This document shows positions 19,901 through 27,259 of a stretch of DNA of 64,000 nucleotides, piece by piece (position 1 is the first letter of the stretch; each line of letters starts with the position of its first letter). Source of the DNA: Nostoc sp. ATCC 43529. GTDB taxonomy: Bacteria > Cyanobacteriota > Cyanobacteriia > Cyanobacteriales > Nostocaceae. The notes beneath the pieces are model-generated. The model ran no database searches. It was not told the origin of the DNA and was given only the letters and a program-made list of their open reading frames with translations. The translations under genes and the position numbers were made by a program. The stretch covers positions 248,001-312,000 of the forward strand of contig LWTK01000046.1 in NCBI GenBank assembly GCA_003326205.1. The letters are read 5' to 3'.

Positions 19901-21609
19901 TGGAAATAGCAGCCTTGATTTATCCCAATGTTCCCACCCATCTCCAAGGTGATGCAGGGCGTTTGCGGCAAATTCTGATGAATTTAATCAGCAACGCCAT
20001 TAAATTTACCAGCAGTGGAGAGGTGATAGTAAGAGTAGAAGTGCGATCGCAAACTTCCAATACAGCCACGATTAATTTTGCCATTACAGACACCGGTCTT
20101 GGCATTAATTCTGAAGACCAATCCAAACTCTTCACGCCATTTACTCAAGTAGACGCTTCCACCACCCGCAAGTATGGCGGCACAGGTTTGGGATTAGCCA
20201 TCTGCAAACAACTAGTGACCTTGATGGGAGGAGAAATTGGCGTAGAAAGTTCGGTAGGCAAAGGATCTAAGTTTTGGTTTGAAATAACTTTGCCCAAGCA
20301 ACTTCATCCTATTTCTTCAATAGAGAATCCCACACTTCTAACTAATCGGCGCTTGTTAGTAGTGGATGATAACGCTACAAATCGCAAAATTATCCAGTAT
20401 CAAGCCACTCGTTGGGGGATGGTAGTAGATCGAGCTGCTTCGGCTGATATGGCGCTGAAAGCTATTGAAGAAGCTGCCAAGCACAAAAGTTTGTATGACA
20501 TTGTTGTGATTGACATGCAGATGCCAGAAATAGATGGCATGACTTTGGGAGAGCAAATTAAAGCAAATTCCGCGATCGCACATTTACCTTTAATTATGCT
20601 CACCTCTACTAATCAACGCGATGAAATCCAACGAGCGCTAAAAATCGGATTTGCCGCTTATTTGGTTAAACCTGTGAAGCCGTCTCGACTTTTTGATGCG
20701 ATCGTCACTATTTTAGAAACGGAAGAAAACGACACCCCGACGCGGAGAATGGGAGACGCGGAGAATCTATTTAGTATATTCCCTGCGTCCCCGTGGCCCC
20801 GCGTCTGTGAATCTCCTTCCCCGACTTGTAACTTTCCTAAATTAAGAATTCTTTTAGCAGAAGATAATTTAGTAAATCAGAAAGTAGCCTTGAAACAACT
20901 CCAAAGTCTTGGCTACAGCGCTGATGTTGCCGGTAATGGTCAAGAAGTTTTGCAGTTATTAGAAAAAATTCCCTACGATTTAATTTTGATGGACTGCCAA
21001 ATGCCAGTTCTTGATGGTTTAGAAACTACAAAAGAAATTCATCGTTGGCAAGAAAACAGCTTTGCAAGTGGTCGTCGTCCTGTGGTAATTGCGATGACAG
21101 CTAATGCCATGAAAGAAGACCAACAAATGTGTATAGATGCAGGCATGGATGACTATTTGAGCAAGCCAGTTATAAAGGAAAAATTAGCAGCCGCTTTAGA
21201 CCGTTGGGCAATGGTGATATTGCCAAGAGAAACTTTTGCCTGCGAACAGACGATTTCGACAACAAATATCGATTTAGTTGAGCTACCAATTGATTGGGAA
21301 CGCTTGCATCAACTGTCAGAAAATAACCCAGAATTTGAAATAGAGTTACTGCAAATATTTGTTGAAGATATTCAAGCTCGTATAGAGATAATTAAAATGG
21401 CGATCGCTGCTTTGGACTTTGAGCAACTTGCATGCGAAGCCCATCAAGTTAAAGGCGCTAGTGCCAATATGGGAGTTACAGCTATGCATTTGGCAGCAGA
21501 AAAACTAGAACAACTAGCTCAGAACCAAGAGCGTCGAGGCACTAATAATTTGATTTCAGAGTTAGAAGAGTTTGTTAAACGTATCCAAGAGTTTTTAGTC
21601 ACGAAATAG
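16948..21609 (+). CDS. Hybrid sensor histidine kinase (GAF-CHASE3-PAS-GAF-GAF-HisKA-HATPase-REC-REC-HPt)
   Basis: A 1553-residue membrane-anchored phosphorelay protein. Order: N-terminal GAF (about 25-165), helix (about 191-210), CHASE3-like periplasmic domain with RGYILTGN (about 212-360), helix (about 361-384), PAS (about 400-520), and two GAF domains (about 530-685 and 700-860). HisKA follows with [16 protein letters not shown] (H899), then HATPase ([15 protein letters not shown]), REC1 (D1189 in [11 protein letters not shown]), REC2 (D1349 in [11 protein letters not shown]) and HPt (H1499 in [12 protein letters not shown]). All phospho-acceptors are present. Residues about 1261-1291 between REC1 and REC2 are encoded by a GACGCGGAG/CCCCGCGTC repeat. 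The signal is unknown. Output may be passed from HPt to a separate regulator. Confidence 0.95.
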   Translation: MMKAPLPENEKQRIESLLQYRILDTPAEAAFDDLTRLASYICGTPIALISLVDRDRQWFKSKVGLDALETPRDLAFCAHAILQPEVFVVPDATKDERFATNPLVTSDPHVQFYAGVPLTNPEGYAVGTLCVIDRVPRNLTPEQTEALRMLGRQVIKQLEMRRTLASLVLASDRRKQAHKVRKQFLTRIAQGFGLALTILVLIATLSYQSTEVLINTSKNLLNTQMTINALEELLSNIKDAETGQRGYILTGNDAYLEPYQIAVVKLAPEIQQLRKLIADDPQQLSQINTIEPLIVAKLNELKKTIDLRQRQGLDGALEVIKTDQGNNFMSDIRNIIREMENKEQQQLQQHLNITKTSVNNTILMQAIAICLSFLTLGIVYYFIYREVRERKFAEETLNKERNFISAVLDTASALVIVLDAQGQIVRFNQACEQTTGYSFDEVRGRHFWNLFLLPQEVEPVKAVFQRLRTGEGSKEYESYWSIKNGSRRLIAWTNTILQDYEGRVEYIVATGIDITDRKRAEQHLKAQYATTRALAESTTIKEAMHQILQGICESLGATVSEIWMVDRQANILAFFDSWYKTSLEMEEFKLLSQQTTFAPGMGLPGRVWADAKPVWMADVSEDRNFVRLKIAAKAGLHGAFGFPIRGSQKILGVITCFNHEILQPDSDLAKVMNSIGEQVGQFIERKQAEEELQRQNLRSQLFTEITLKIRQSLQIKEILQIAVTEVQKILHSDRVLIYQPLPDKSATTVVEAVVSGWLTIKEKKLTDTYFRAEYLQQYYLQQYRQKRNSGLADLDLGEVQKNHIELLQQFGVKSHLVVPILVKEELCGLLIVHQCGSSRQWSSFETHLLRQIADQVGIALAQAQMLDAETQQRRELEVARHEAELASKTKSAFLANMSHEIRTPMNAVLGMTGLMLETPLNSEQRDFIETIRISGDALLSLINEILDLSKLEAGEMILETLDFDLSTCVEEVLELLAPPAHKKGLEIAALIYPNVPTHLQGDAGRLRQILMNLISNAIKFTSSGEVIVRVEVRSQTSNTATINFAITDTGLGINSEDQSKLFTPFTQVDASTTRKYGGTGLGLAICKQLVTLMGGEIGVESSVGKGSKFWFEITLPKQLHPISSIENPTLLTNRRLLVVDDNATNRKIIQYQATRWGMVVDRAASADMALKAIEEAAKHKSLYDIVVIDMQMPEIDGMTLGEQIKANSAIAHLPLIMLTSTNQRDEIQRALKIGFAAYLVKPVKPSRLFDAIVTILETEENDTPTRRMGDAENLFSIFPASPWPRVCESPSPTCNFPKLRILLAEDNLVNQKVALKQLQSLGYSADVAGNGQEVLQLLEKIPYDLILMDCQMPVLDGLETTKEIHRWQENSFASGRRPVVIAMTANAMKEDQQMCIDAGMDDYLSKPVIKEKLAAALDRWAMVILPRETFACEQTISTTNIDLVELPIDWERLHQLSENNPEFEIELLQIFVEDIQARIEIIKMAIAALDFEQLACEAHQVKGASANMGVTAMHLAAEKLEQLAQNQERRGTNNLISELEEFVKRIQEFLVTK
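20731..20822. repeat. Repeat-derived insertion inside the hybrid kinase gene
   Basis: GACACCCCGACGCGGAGAAT, GGGAGACGCGGAGA and CCGCGTCTGTGAATCTCC are typical of the genome's GACACGGGGACGCGGGGA low-complexity class. It falls in the linker between the two receiver domains and keeps the frame. Confidence 0.75.
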
Positions 21610-21617
21610 AAGCTTAA

Positions 21618-22490
21618 TTAACGTGCTGACAACCAAGCTTGTAAATCATCTACACTAGTAAAATCTAACAATGCTTCGCTCAAATCTTCGAGAACAGGCA
21701 ACGGTAAACCAAAAATTGAAGAACGCATTTCTTGGGGAAGCTCTCCAAACCGCTTAGTCAACAGTCGAATAATAAGATTAATTGTTGCTTCTTCGCGTCC
21801 TTCTTCACGTCCTTCTTCTCTTCCTTCTTCTCGTCCTTCTTCTTTGATTTCTCTATAAACTCGCGTTTCTTTGAGTGTTATCCCTAGCATAGACTCTACC
21901 TCCGCTCGACTTAATTGTTCAAATTTGTAAACCATTATCGTCGTTATCATATCTATTATGGCGTCAGTTGACCCAGATGGAACTTCTTGACGGGTTCTAC
22001 TTAACAAATACCTAGCTTCCTCTGGTGCTTGTTCTGACTCTACTGTGGTTAACAGCATCAATGCTACCCATATAGGTAGTTGGCGAATGTCTCCCAATTC
22101 ATCTAAATACACCCGATGTACTTGTTCGCTATTAATAAATCCCCGATGAGGATGAATGTCGGTTTGTTCAATACTACGTGACGGATAAATAATTACTGCT
22201 TGCCAATCACTAAATCTTGCACGGTTGCGGTAAAAATATAACGATGATTCGGCGAATACTCTTTCATACAGTTGTTCATCTTTTTGAAACTGCACTTCAC
22301 AGAAATATACTACTCCCGCACCTGCATTTTCTGGTGGTAAAAATACTCCATCTATTTCAAATTTGGGTTCTTTAACCGCGACTGAATCAAATCGATACGC
22401 ATCAGCATTAATGGGAGGATTTGTCAATATTTCAAACAGCAAAGAGGGGGATTGTTGAAAAAGTTTGTAAAATATAGAGTCTCGCCGCAT
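21618..22490 (-). CDS. Rpn-family nuclease/putative transposase-like protein (DUF2887) with DUF4351-like C-terminus
   Basis: A 290-residue protein. Residues 1-130 have the features of the DUF2887/Rpn PD-(D/E)XK group: LFEILTNPP, EIDGVFLPP and FCEVQFQKDE, with D, E and Q forming the presumed nuclease core. A hinge of about five EEGR units (residues about 216-235) follows, then a C-terminal segment ending LLDFTSVDDLQAWL. That segment is closely related to the end of the protein at 57180-58112. Rpn proteins are reported to stimulate RecA-independent recombination; the role here is unknown. Convergent with the hybrid kinase, 8 bp between stops. Confidence 0.85.
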   Translation of the reverse strand: MRRDSIFYKLFQQSPSLLFEILTNPPINADAYRFDSVAVKEPKFEIDGVFLPPENAGAGVVYFCEVQFQKDEQLYERVFAESSLYFYRNRARFSDWQAVIIYPSRSIEQTDIHPHRGFINSEQVHRVYLDELGDIRQLPIWVALMLLTTVESEQAPEEARYLLSRTRQEVPSGSTDAIIDMITTIMVYKFEQLSRAEVESMLGITLKETRVYREIKEEGREEGREEGREEGREEATINLIIRLLTKRFGELPQEMRSSIFGLPLPVLEDLSEALLDFTSVDDLQAWLSAR

Positions 22491-22611
22491 CGCCTAAAAT
22501 TTTAGTATGGCTAATAAATAAAATACAGCAGAATTTAAAAATAAAATAAGGTTATAGCTGAATATTAGACTAATTTTTGTGTACTTAAGATTCTTCAAAT
22601 TTGTCTATTTA

Positions 22612-23028
22612 TTAGTAATACTTACTAATAAATAAACAGTAACGATTATCTATTGTCCGCTCATAGCTTAACTTGTCGGCAATAGCAGACATGATTTTTA
22701 AACCGCGTCCGCGTTCTTGGTCGTTATCTTCAAATTCTGATGTTTGCTGCAATTGTTCCTCTAAATCAAAGCATTGCCCATCAGACCAAATGCGAATTTC
22801 TATATACTCATTTAAACGCACAGCTTCCATCTCAATTGGAGTTTCAACGGGTAAATTTTTGTGGGCATGTTCAACAATATTAGTAAAGCCCTCCATCAAA
22901 AGTGTTTGACATTGCCACCAAATTTGTTTATCGGGGAGGCTTGGTTGATTCATCTGCTCAAACCAAGATAAAACTTCATGGGAAGCTGTCAAATCTGTGT
23001 TCACTTTTAGATAGATTTTTTTATTCAT
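22612..23028 (-). CDS. Anti-sigma regulatory factor, RsbW-like serine kinase (HATPase)
   Basis: A 138-residue GHKL-type kinase domain. The N-box EGFTNIVEHAHKN, the G1-like WSDGQCFDL and the G2-like ERGRGLKIM are all visible. Such proteins sequester a regulator and phosphorylate a STAS antagonist. It is divergent from the phosphatase gene (134 bp) and 1.4 kb from the STAS gene, completing a partner-switching set. Its cyanobacterial target may be a sigma factor or another effector. Comparable modules (Hmp) govern hormogonium development in Nostoc punctiforme; orthology here is not established. Confidence 0.9.
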   Translation of the reverse strand: MNKKIYLKVNTDLTASHEVLSWFEQMNQPSLPDKQIWWQCQTLLMEGFTNIVEHAHKNLPVETPIEMEAVRLNEYIEIRIWSDGQCFDLEEQLQQTSEFEDNDQERGRGLKIMSAIADKLSYERTIDNRYCLFISKYY

Positions 23029-23162
23029 TATGAAAAATCAAATATTTTGCAATCATCTTATTCGCTAATTAGTTTATTTAATTTGAGTATTTTCACTATA
23101 CATAACAAAATAAATTTCATATAACTTAAATTACATCAACTATTTGTTTGCCAGTATAATTT

Positions 23163-24353
23163 ATGTTTAAAATTTTGGTTATTGATGACGATCCTACAGT
23201 CCGAGCAGTACTGAAAAGCACGCTCAAAAAGCAGGGTTATGATGTTACCGTAGCTAGTAATGGTGAAGAAGGAATTACACAAGCACAACTGGTCCATCCT
23301 GCTTTGATTATTTGTGATTGGATGATGTCCCAAGTAGATGGGCTAGAAGTCTGTCGGCGAATTAGATCGGCTCCAGAGTTGGCGACTACGTTTTTTATTT
23401 TATTGACTGCTAGGGGAGCAGCACGAGGAGAGGAAGATGATAGAGTCAGGGGACTTGATGCTGGAGCAGATGAGTTTATCTCGAAACCAATAGAGATGAA
23501 TGAATTGAAAGCAAGAGTCAGAGCAGGATTAAGGTTATATCAGCTGAATCAAGATTTACAAAGTAAAAAGCAAGCTTTGGAAAAACTCAATCAGGATTTA
23601 CGAACCCAAAAGCAAATTTTAGAAACAGAATTGGCTCAAGCAGCTGATTACGTGCGATCGCTTTTACCTTCACCCCTCGTAGGAACAGTAACTACAGAAA
23701 ATTTGTTTATTCCTTCAGCACAGCTAGGCGGTGATTGCTTTGGCCATAATTGGCTCGATGACGATCGCTTAGCGATTTATTTATTAGACGTATCAGGACA
23801 TGGAGTTGGTTCGGCACTGTTGTCTGTATCGGTGCTGAATGTGTTGCGATCGCAATCTCTACCAAACACCAATTTTTGTCAACCCAGTGAAGTCCTAAAA
23901 GCCCTCAATGATGCTTTCCAAATGAAGAAGCACGGTGATAAATACTTCACAATTTGGTATGGAGTTTATCACCGCCTCAAACGCCAACTTATTTACGCCA
24001 ACGCTGGACATCCACCCGCTTTACTTTTATCTAGTAACTCTACAACAAATATCGAGATTCAACAGCTAAACTCTTTAGATTTACCTATTGGTTTTTTACC
24101 TGATGTTGAATTTCAAAATGCTGTTTTTGAAGTCAAAGAAAACAGTACTTTATATATTTTTAGTGATGGAGTTTATGAAATTCATCAGCCAGATGGCAAA
24201 ATTTTAGGACTTGATGCTTTCATTCACTTATTAACCAAATGTAGCCAAACAAATATCTGTAACCTCAGTCAATTGTTATTGAATATTTTGGGTTTCAATA
24301 CTCAACACAATCTTGATGATGATTTATCCTTAGTAAAGGTTAACTTTGGCTAG
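23163..24353 (+). CDS. Response regulator with PP2C/SpoIIE-type phosphatase output (RsbU-like)
   Basis: A 396-residue protein. The receiver domain (1-125) has the acidic pocket DDD at 8-10, phospho-acceptor D52 (ICDWMM) and the K of SKPIE. A coiled-coil linker rich in Gln and Lys (about 128-160) leads to a PP2C domain with metal-binding GGDCFG and LLDVSGHGVGSALL, NAGHPPALLL, SDGVYE and the final DDDLSLV. It should dephosphorylate the STAS protein encoded 33 bp downstream on the opposite strand when phosphorylated. The sensor kinase is unknown; the large hybrid kinase nearby, with a C-terminal HPt, is a plausible but unproven donor. Confidence 0.93.
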   Translation: MFKILVIDDDPTVRAVLKSTLKKQGYDVTVASNGEEGITQAQLVHPALIICDWMMSQVDGLEVCRRIRSAPELATTFFILLTARGAARGEEDDRVRGLDAGADEFISKPIEMNELKARVRAGLRLYQLNQDLQSKKQALEKLNQDLRTQKQILETELAQAADYVRSLLPSPLVGTVTTENLFIPSAQLGGDCFGHNWLDDDRLAIYLLDVSGHGVGSALLSVSVLNVLRSQSLPNTNFCQPSEVLKALNDAFQMKKHGDKYFTIWYGVYHRLKRQLIYANAGHPPALLLSSNSTTNIEIQQLNSLDLPIGFLPDVEFQNAVFEVKENSTLYIFSDGVYEIHQPDGKILGLDAFIHLLTKCSQTNICNLSQLLLNILGFNTQHNLDDDLSLVKVNFG

Positions 24354-24386
24354 TATCCTTAAATAACCAAAGTAAATTATGAAATT

Positions 24387-24716
24387 TTAATTTTGCATTG
24401 CTATAACTTTACGATTGAATTCTTCTTGGTCAACAAAAGTTTGAAAAATTCTATCCATTTTAGTCAGTTGAAATAACATTTTCACTTGATCGTTAATCGA
24501 ACAGATGAAAAGTTGACCATCAGTTTTTCGTACTATTTGCATTGCTGATACCAAAGCACCTAAACCAGAACTATCAATAAACTTTACATCTTTTAAATCC
24601 AATAACAAAATATTTGTTCCCTTGTCCATAAGATTGCTAACTTCACGGCGCAATTCATTACCTCTAATACCGTCTAAAATGCCAGATAATTCTAGTACAG
24701 TTACGCTCATATTCAT
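24387..24716 (-). CDS. STAS-domain anti-sigma factor antagonist (RsbV-like)
   Basis: About 109 residues from the 24716 start (MNMSVTVLELSG). The open frame runs to 24776, but the extra residues are not STAS-like. The phosphorylation loop FIDSSGLGALVSAM carries the serine pair normally phosphorylated by the RsbW-type kinase. It converges with the phosphatase gene. It is the switch component of the module formed with 22612-23028 and 23163-24353. Confidence 0.92.
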   Translation of the reverse strand: MNMSVTVLELSGILDGIRGNELRREVSNLMDKGTNILLLDLKDVKFIDSSGLGALVSAMQIVRKTDGQLFICSINDQVKMLFQLTKMDRIFQTFVDQEEFNRKVIAMQN

Positions 24717-24829
24717 AGATAGATGCTCTGTATGAAATATGTTATTATTTTGGCATCTAATTAATACAAACTGCAATAGCTATAAAAATTGACGCTTGAA
24801 GTTATTCTCCCTCACTCTCCCCATCTCCG

Positions 24830-26803
24830 TTATGCTTCTTTTGGTGGTTGCCAAACAGATGCGCGGATGATGGCCGACAAAAGTAATAAATTATAAATAG
24901 CCCATGCACCATTAAGTAGGTGAACTTCAGGATAATTCAAATGGCCGATCGCAAACCGATAAAGGCTCCATAATATTCCTAGAATGGTCAAGATAAAAAC
25001 AACAACCTGTGGCCAAACTAACCGGATATAAATGCCAGACTGTCGTTGTTTGGGCGTTACTTGGAAATTGAGTTTTTGTCCTGTAAATACACTCCATACC
25101 GCTTGGATTAATAACGGAAATAGAGCGATCGCATATTGTTCCGAACGCCAAACTTCTCCAGCCGGAATTCCCCAAGTGGCAGCAAGGAAAGTCAGGCGGT
25201 TGATAATAAAAGCTGGGAAAAAGTGTATGGCAAAGTCCGGCCCGTAGGTTTTAACTGGAATAATATCCGTAAAAAAATAGATAATTGGACAAGAAATAAA
25301 AACCAGAGTTGCAAAACCAGAAAAATAGCTATACATGGTTTTAAAATAATGTAACTTCTGCCAAAAACTTAGCCCTGGTTTTGTTAATGGATTTTCTCTC
25401 AGTAGTACTTGAATAGTTCCTTGTGCCCAGCGTAAGCGTTGTTTAAGAGTAGAACTGAGGTCATCTGGTGCTAAACCTTCTGCTAGCAATTCATTGTGAT
25501 AAATTGATTTCCATCCAGCACCATGTAGACGCATTGCTGTATTCATATCTTCTGTAATACTGTTGCTGGATACACCACCAATTAATTGAAATTCATTTAA
25601 ACGTTTTTCATCCTTGGCAAATTCATCGGCAAAATATTGCAGTCCTACACTAATCAGCGCTTCCCGCCTCAAAAGTGCATTTGTGCCTGTATAAAAAGCA
25701 GCATTCATGCCATCTTTACCTTGTTGCAAGGGGCCATAAAATAAATTTGCTCGATGTCCAAAAGGATCGCCCGGAGGAATGTTGTAAAAATCCTGGCGGG
25801 TTTGGACAAAAGCAATTTGATTCTGGTCATATTTCCCCGTGAAAAGATTATAAGTGTAGAAATGAGGCAGAACTCGCTTAATAAATTGTGGTTTGGGAAT
25901 ATGGTCAGCATCTAAGGTGAGAATAAACTCTCCGGAAGTTTCCCCAGAAAAAATTGCGTAATTGAGATTACCCGCTTTAGCGTGGTGGGGTACACCAGCT
26001 GGCTTAGGACGAGCAATGTAGCGAAAACGAGCCAATTCAACTAGTTCTAGTTCTTTTTTGCGAATAGCTTCTTCTAAGGCTTTGCGTTCGGTAATCAAGC
26101 GTTCCGTCATACTTTGATGCTGTGGAGGTAACCAAAGAATAAACTGTCGCAGACTTTTCACAAATTCGCTACCAAACTCGTTTCCCTCTGATGCTTGCAA
26201 CCATTCTTCAGCAGCTTGGGTGTTGGGTGTGAGATTTTCCAGTTGCTTCAAGCGTTCCAACAAACAACAGTGTTCTACATCAATTCTTTCTGCTTCTTGC
26301 TGTAGTTGTGATGACTGCAAATCCTCAATACACAATCTTTCGGTCATTGCTCGCATATCAGCGGAGTTACCATCATCTAGCACATAAACACGTAATTTGA
26401 TTGGCGGGTAATCCATTGCTAAAGCAGCTTTAGCAGTTTCTTCTACAATTTCCGGCGGCTCGTTGTAGCACGTTATAAACACATCCACTGTTGGCCAGTC
26501 AGATCTAGGTATCGATGGGGTCATCTGGTCAAGAGATTTAATTTGTCTAACTAAAGGCCGCCACAACCCAATTACAAACATTACTCCACCGAAATAACTA
26601 TATATTTCTGCTACTAGCAACGGGATAGAAATCCACAGCGCATCGAAATTAATAGAATGAGTGATGCGCCACTGCAAATACCAGATACCAAAAATTAAAT
26701 TAATTTCTGCCAAATAGCGAAATAACAGCGTTCTTTTTTTGAGTAACGAACGGCTGTTACCAGAAAAGTTTGCGGAGTTATCAATAATAGAAACTGATGT
26801 CAT
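24830..26803 (-). CDS. Cellulose-synthase-like family 2 glycosyltransferase
   Basis: A 657-residue processive GT2 membrane enzyme. Two N-terminal helices (about 27-75) are followed by a catalytic domain with VFITCYNEPPEIVEE and LDDGNS (first Asp), DADHIPKPQ (DxD), SITEDM (TED) and QRLRW (QxxRW). About five C-terminal helices form the channel side. Between the first Asp and DxD is an insertion of about 100 residues, largely helical and charged (about 155-260). There is no C-terminal PilZ domain, so cyclic-di-GMP control as in BcsA is not expected from this chain. It lies between the partner-switching module and a DUF3131 gene. Product is probably an exopolysaccharide. Confidence 0.92.
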   Translation of the reverse strand: MTSVSIIDNSANFSGNSRSLLKKRTLLFRYLAEINLIFGIWYLQWRITHSINFDALWISIPLLVAEIYSYFGGVMFVIGLWRPLVRQIKSLDQMTPSIPRSDWPTVDVFITCYNEPPEIVEETAKAALAMDYPPIKLRVYVLDDGNSADMRAMTERLCIEDLQSSQLQQEAERIDVEHCCLLERLKQLENLTPNTQAAEEWLQASEGNEFGSEFVKSLRQFILWLPPQHQSMTERLITERKALEEAIRKKELELVELARFRYIARPKPAGVPHHAKAGNLNYAIFSGETSGEFILTLDADHIPKPQFIKRVLPHFYTYNLFTGKYDQNQIAFVQTRQDFYNIPPGDPFGHRANLFYGPLQQGKDGMNAAFYTGTNALLRREALISVGLQYFADEFAKDEKRLNEFQLIGGVSSNSITEDMNTAMRLHGAGWKSIYHNELLAEGLAPDDLSSTLKQRLRWAQGTIQVLLRENPLTKPGLSFWQKLHYFKTMYSYFSGFATLVFISCPIIYFFTDIIPVKTYGPDFAIHFFPAFIINRLTFLAATWGIPAGEVWRSEQYAIALFPLLIQAVWSVFTGQKLNFQVTPKQRQSGIYIRLVWPQVVVFILTILGILWSLYRFAIGHLNYPEVHLLNGAWAIYNLLLLSAIIRASVWQPPKEA

Positions 26804-27259
26804 CTTAGTAATATTTTGGATTATGAAATAGTTAGTAATAATCGCTTTTAGCTATCCATGTGCCAATACAGTTCAGTTAAGGTTAAAACTCTTTGCAAAA
26901 GTCAATTTGTTAACGAACCGCAAAGGACGCAAAGAGAAGAAAAAAATGCATAATTGAACCGTATCGATGTGCCGCAAGGAGAGTTTTTTTGATAAGTAGA
27001 CTTTTTGCAAAATTTCTCTTCTTTGCGACTTTGCGACTTTGCGTGTTAGAGAAGTGGGGCGTAGCCCGACAAAAAATTATTTATGCAACAGGTCTAGTGA
27101 TTAGGCGGACGTGATATGACTACATTCACTCATGTACAAGTATTCCCAAATACAACTGGTTATTAACAACCACGGCTTTGTCATTACAGTCAGGGCTTAC
27201 GCAAAAGATAACGAAAGTAGCAGTAATTGATGAATTACCGCTACGTAAGAATATTCAAT
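26804..27259. other. Intergenic region with dispersed repeats
   Basis: No gene seen. Contains a GAACCGCAAAGGACGCAAAG stretch, a TTTGCGACTTTGCGACTTTG run, the GTGATTAGGCGGACGTGATA block at 27097-27118 (reverse complement of 10105-10126) and a single CAGGGCTTACGCAAAA end similar to the inverted ends of the 41.9-kb MITE. Confidence 0.6.
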
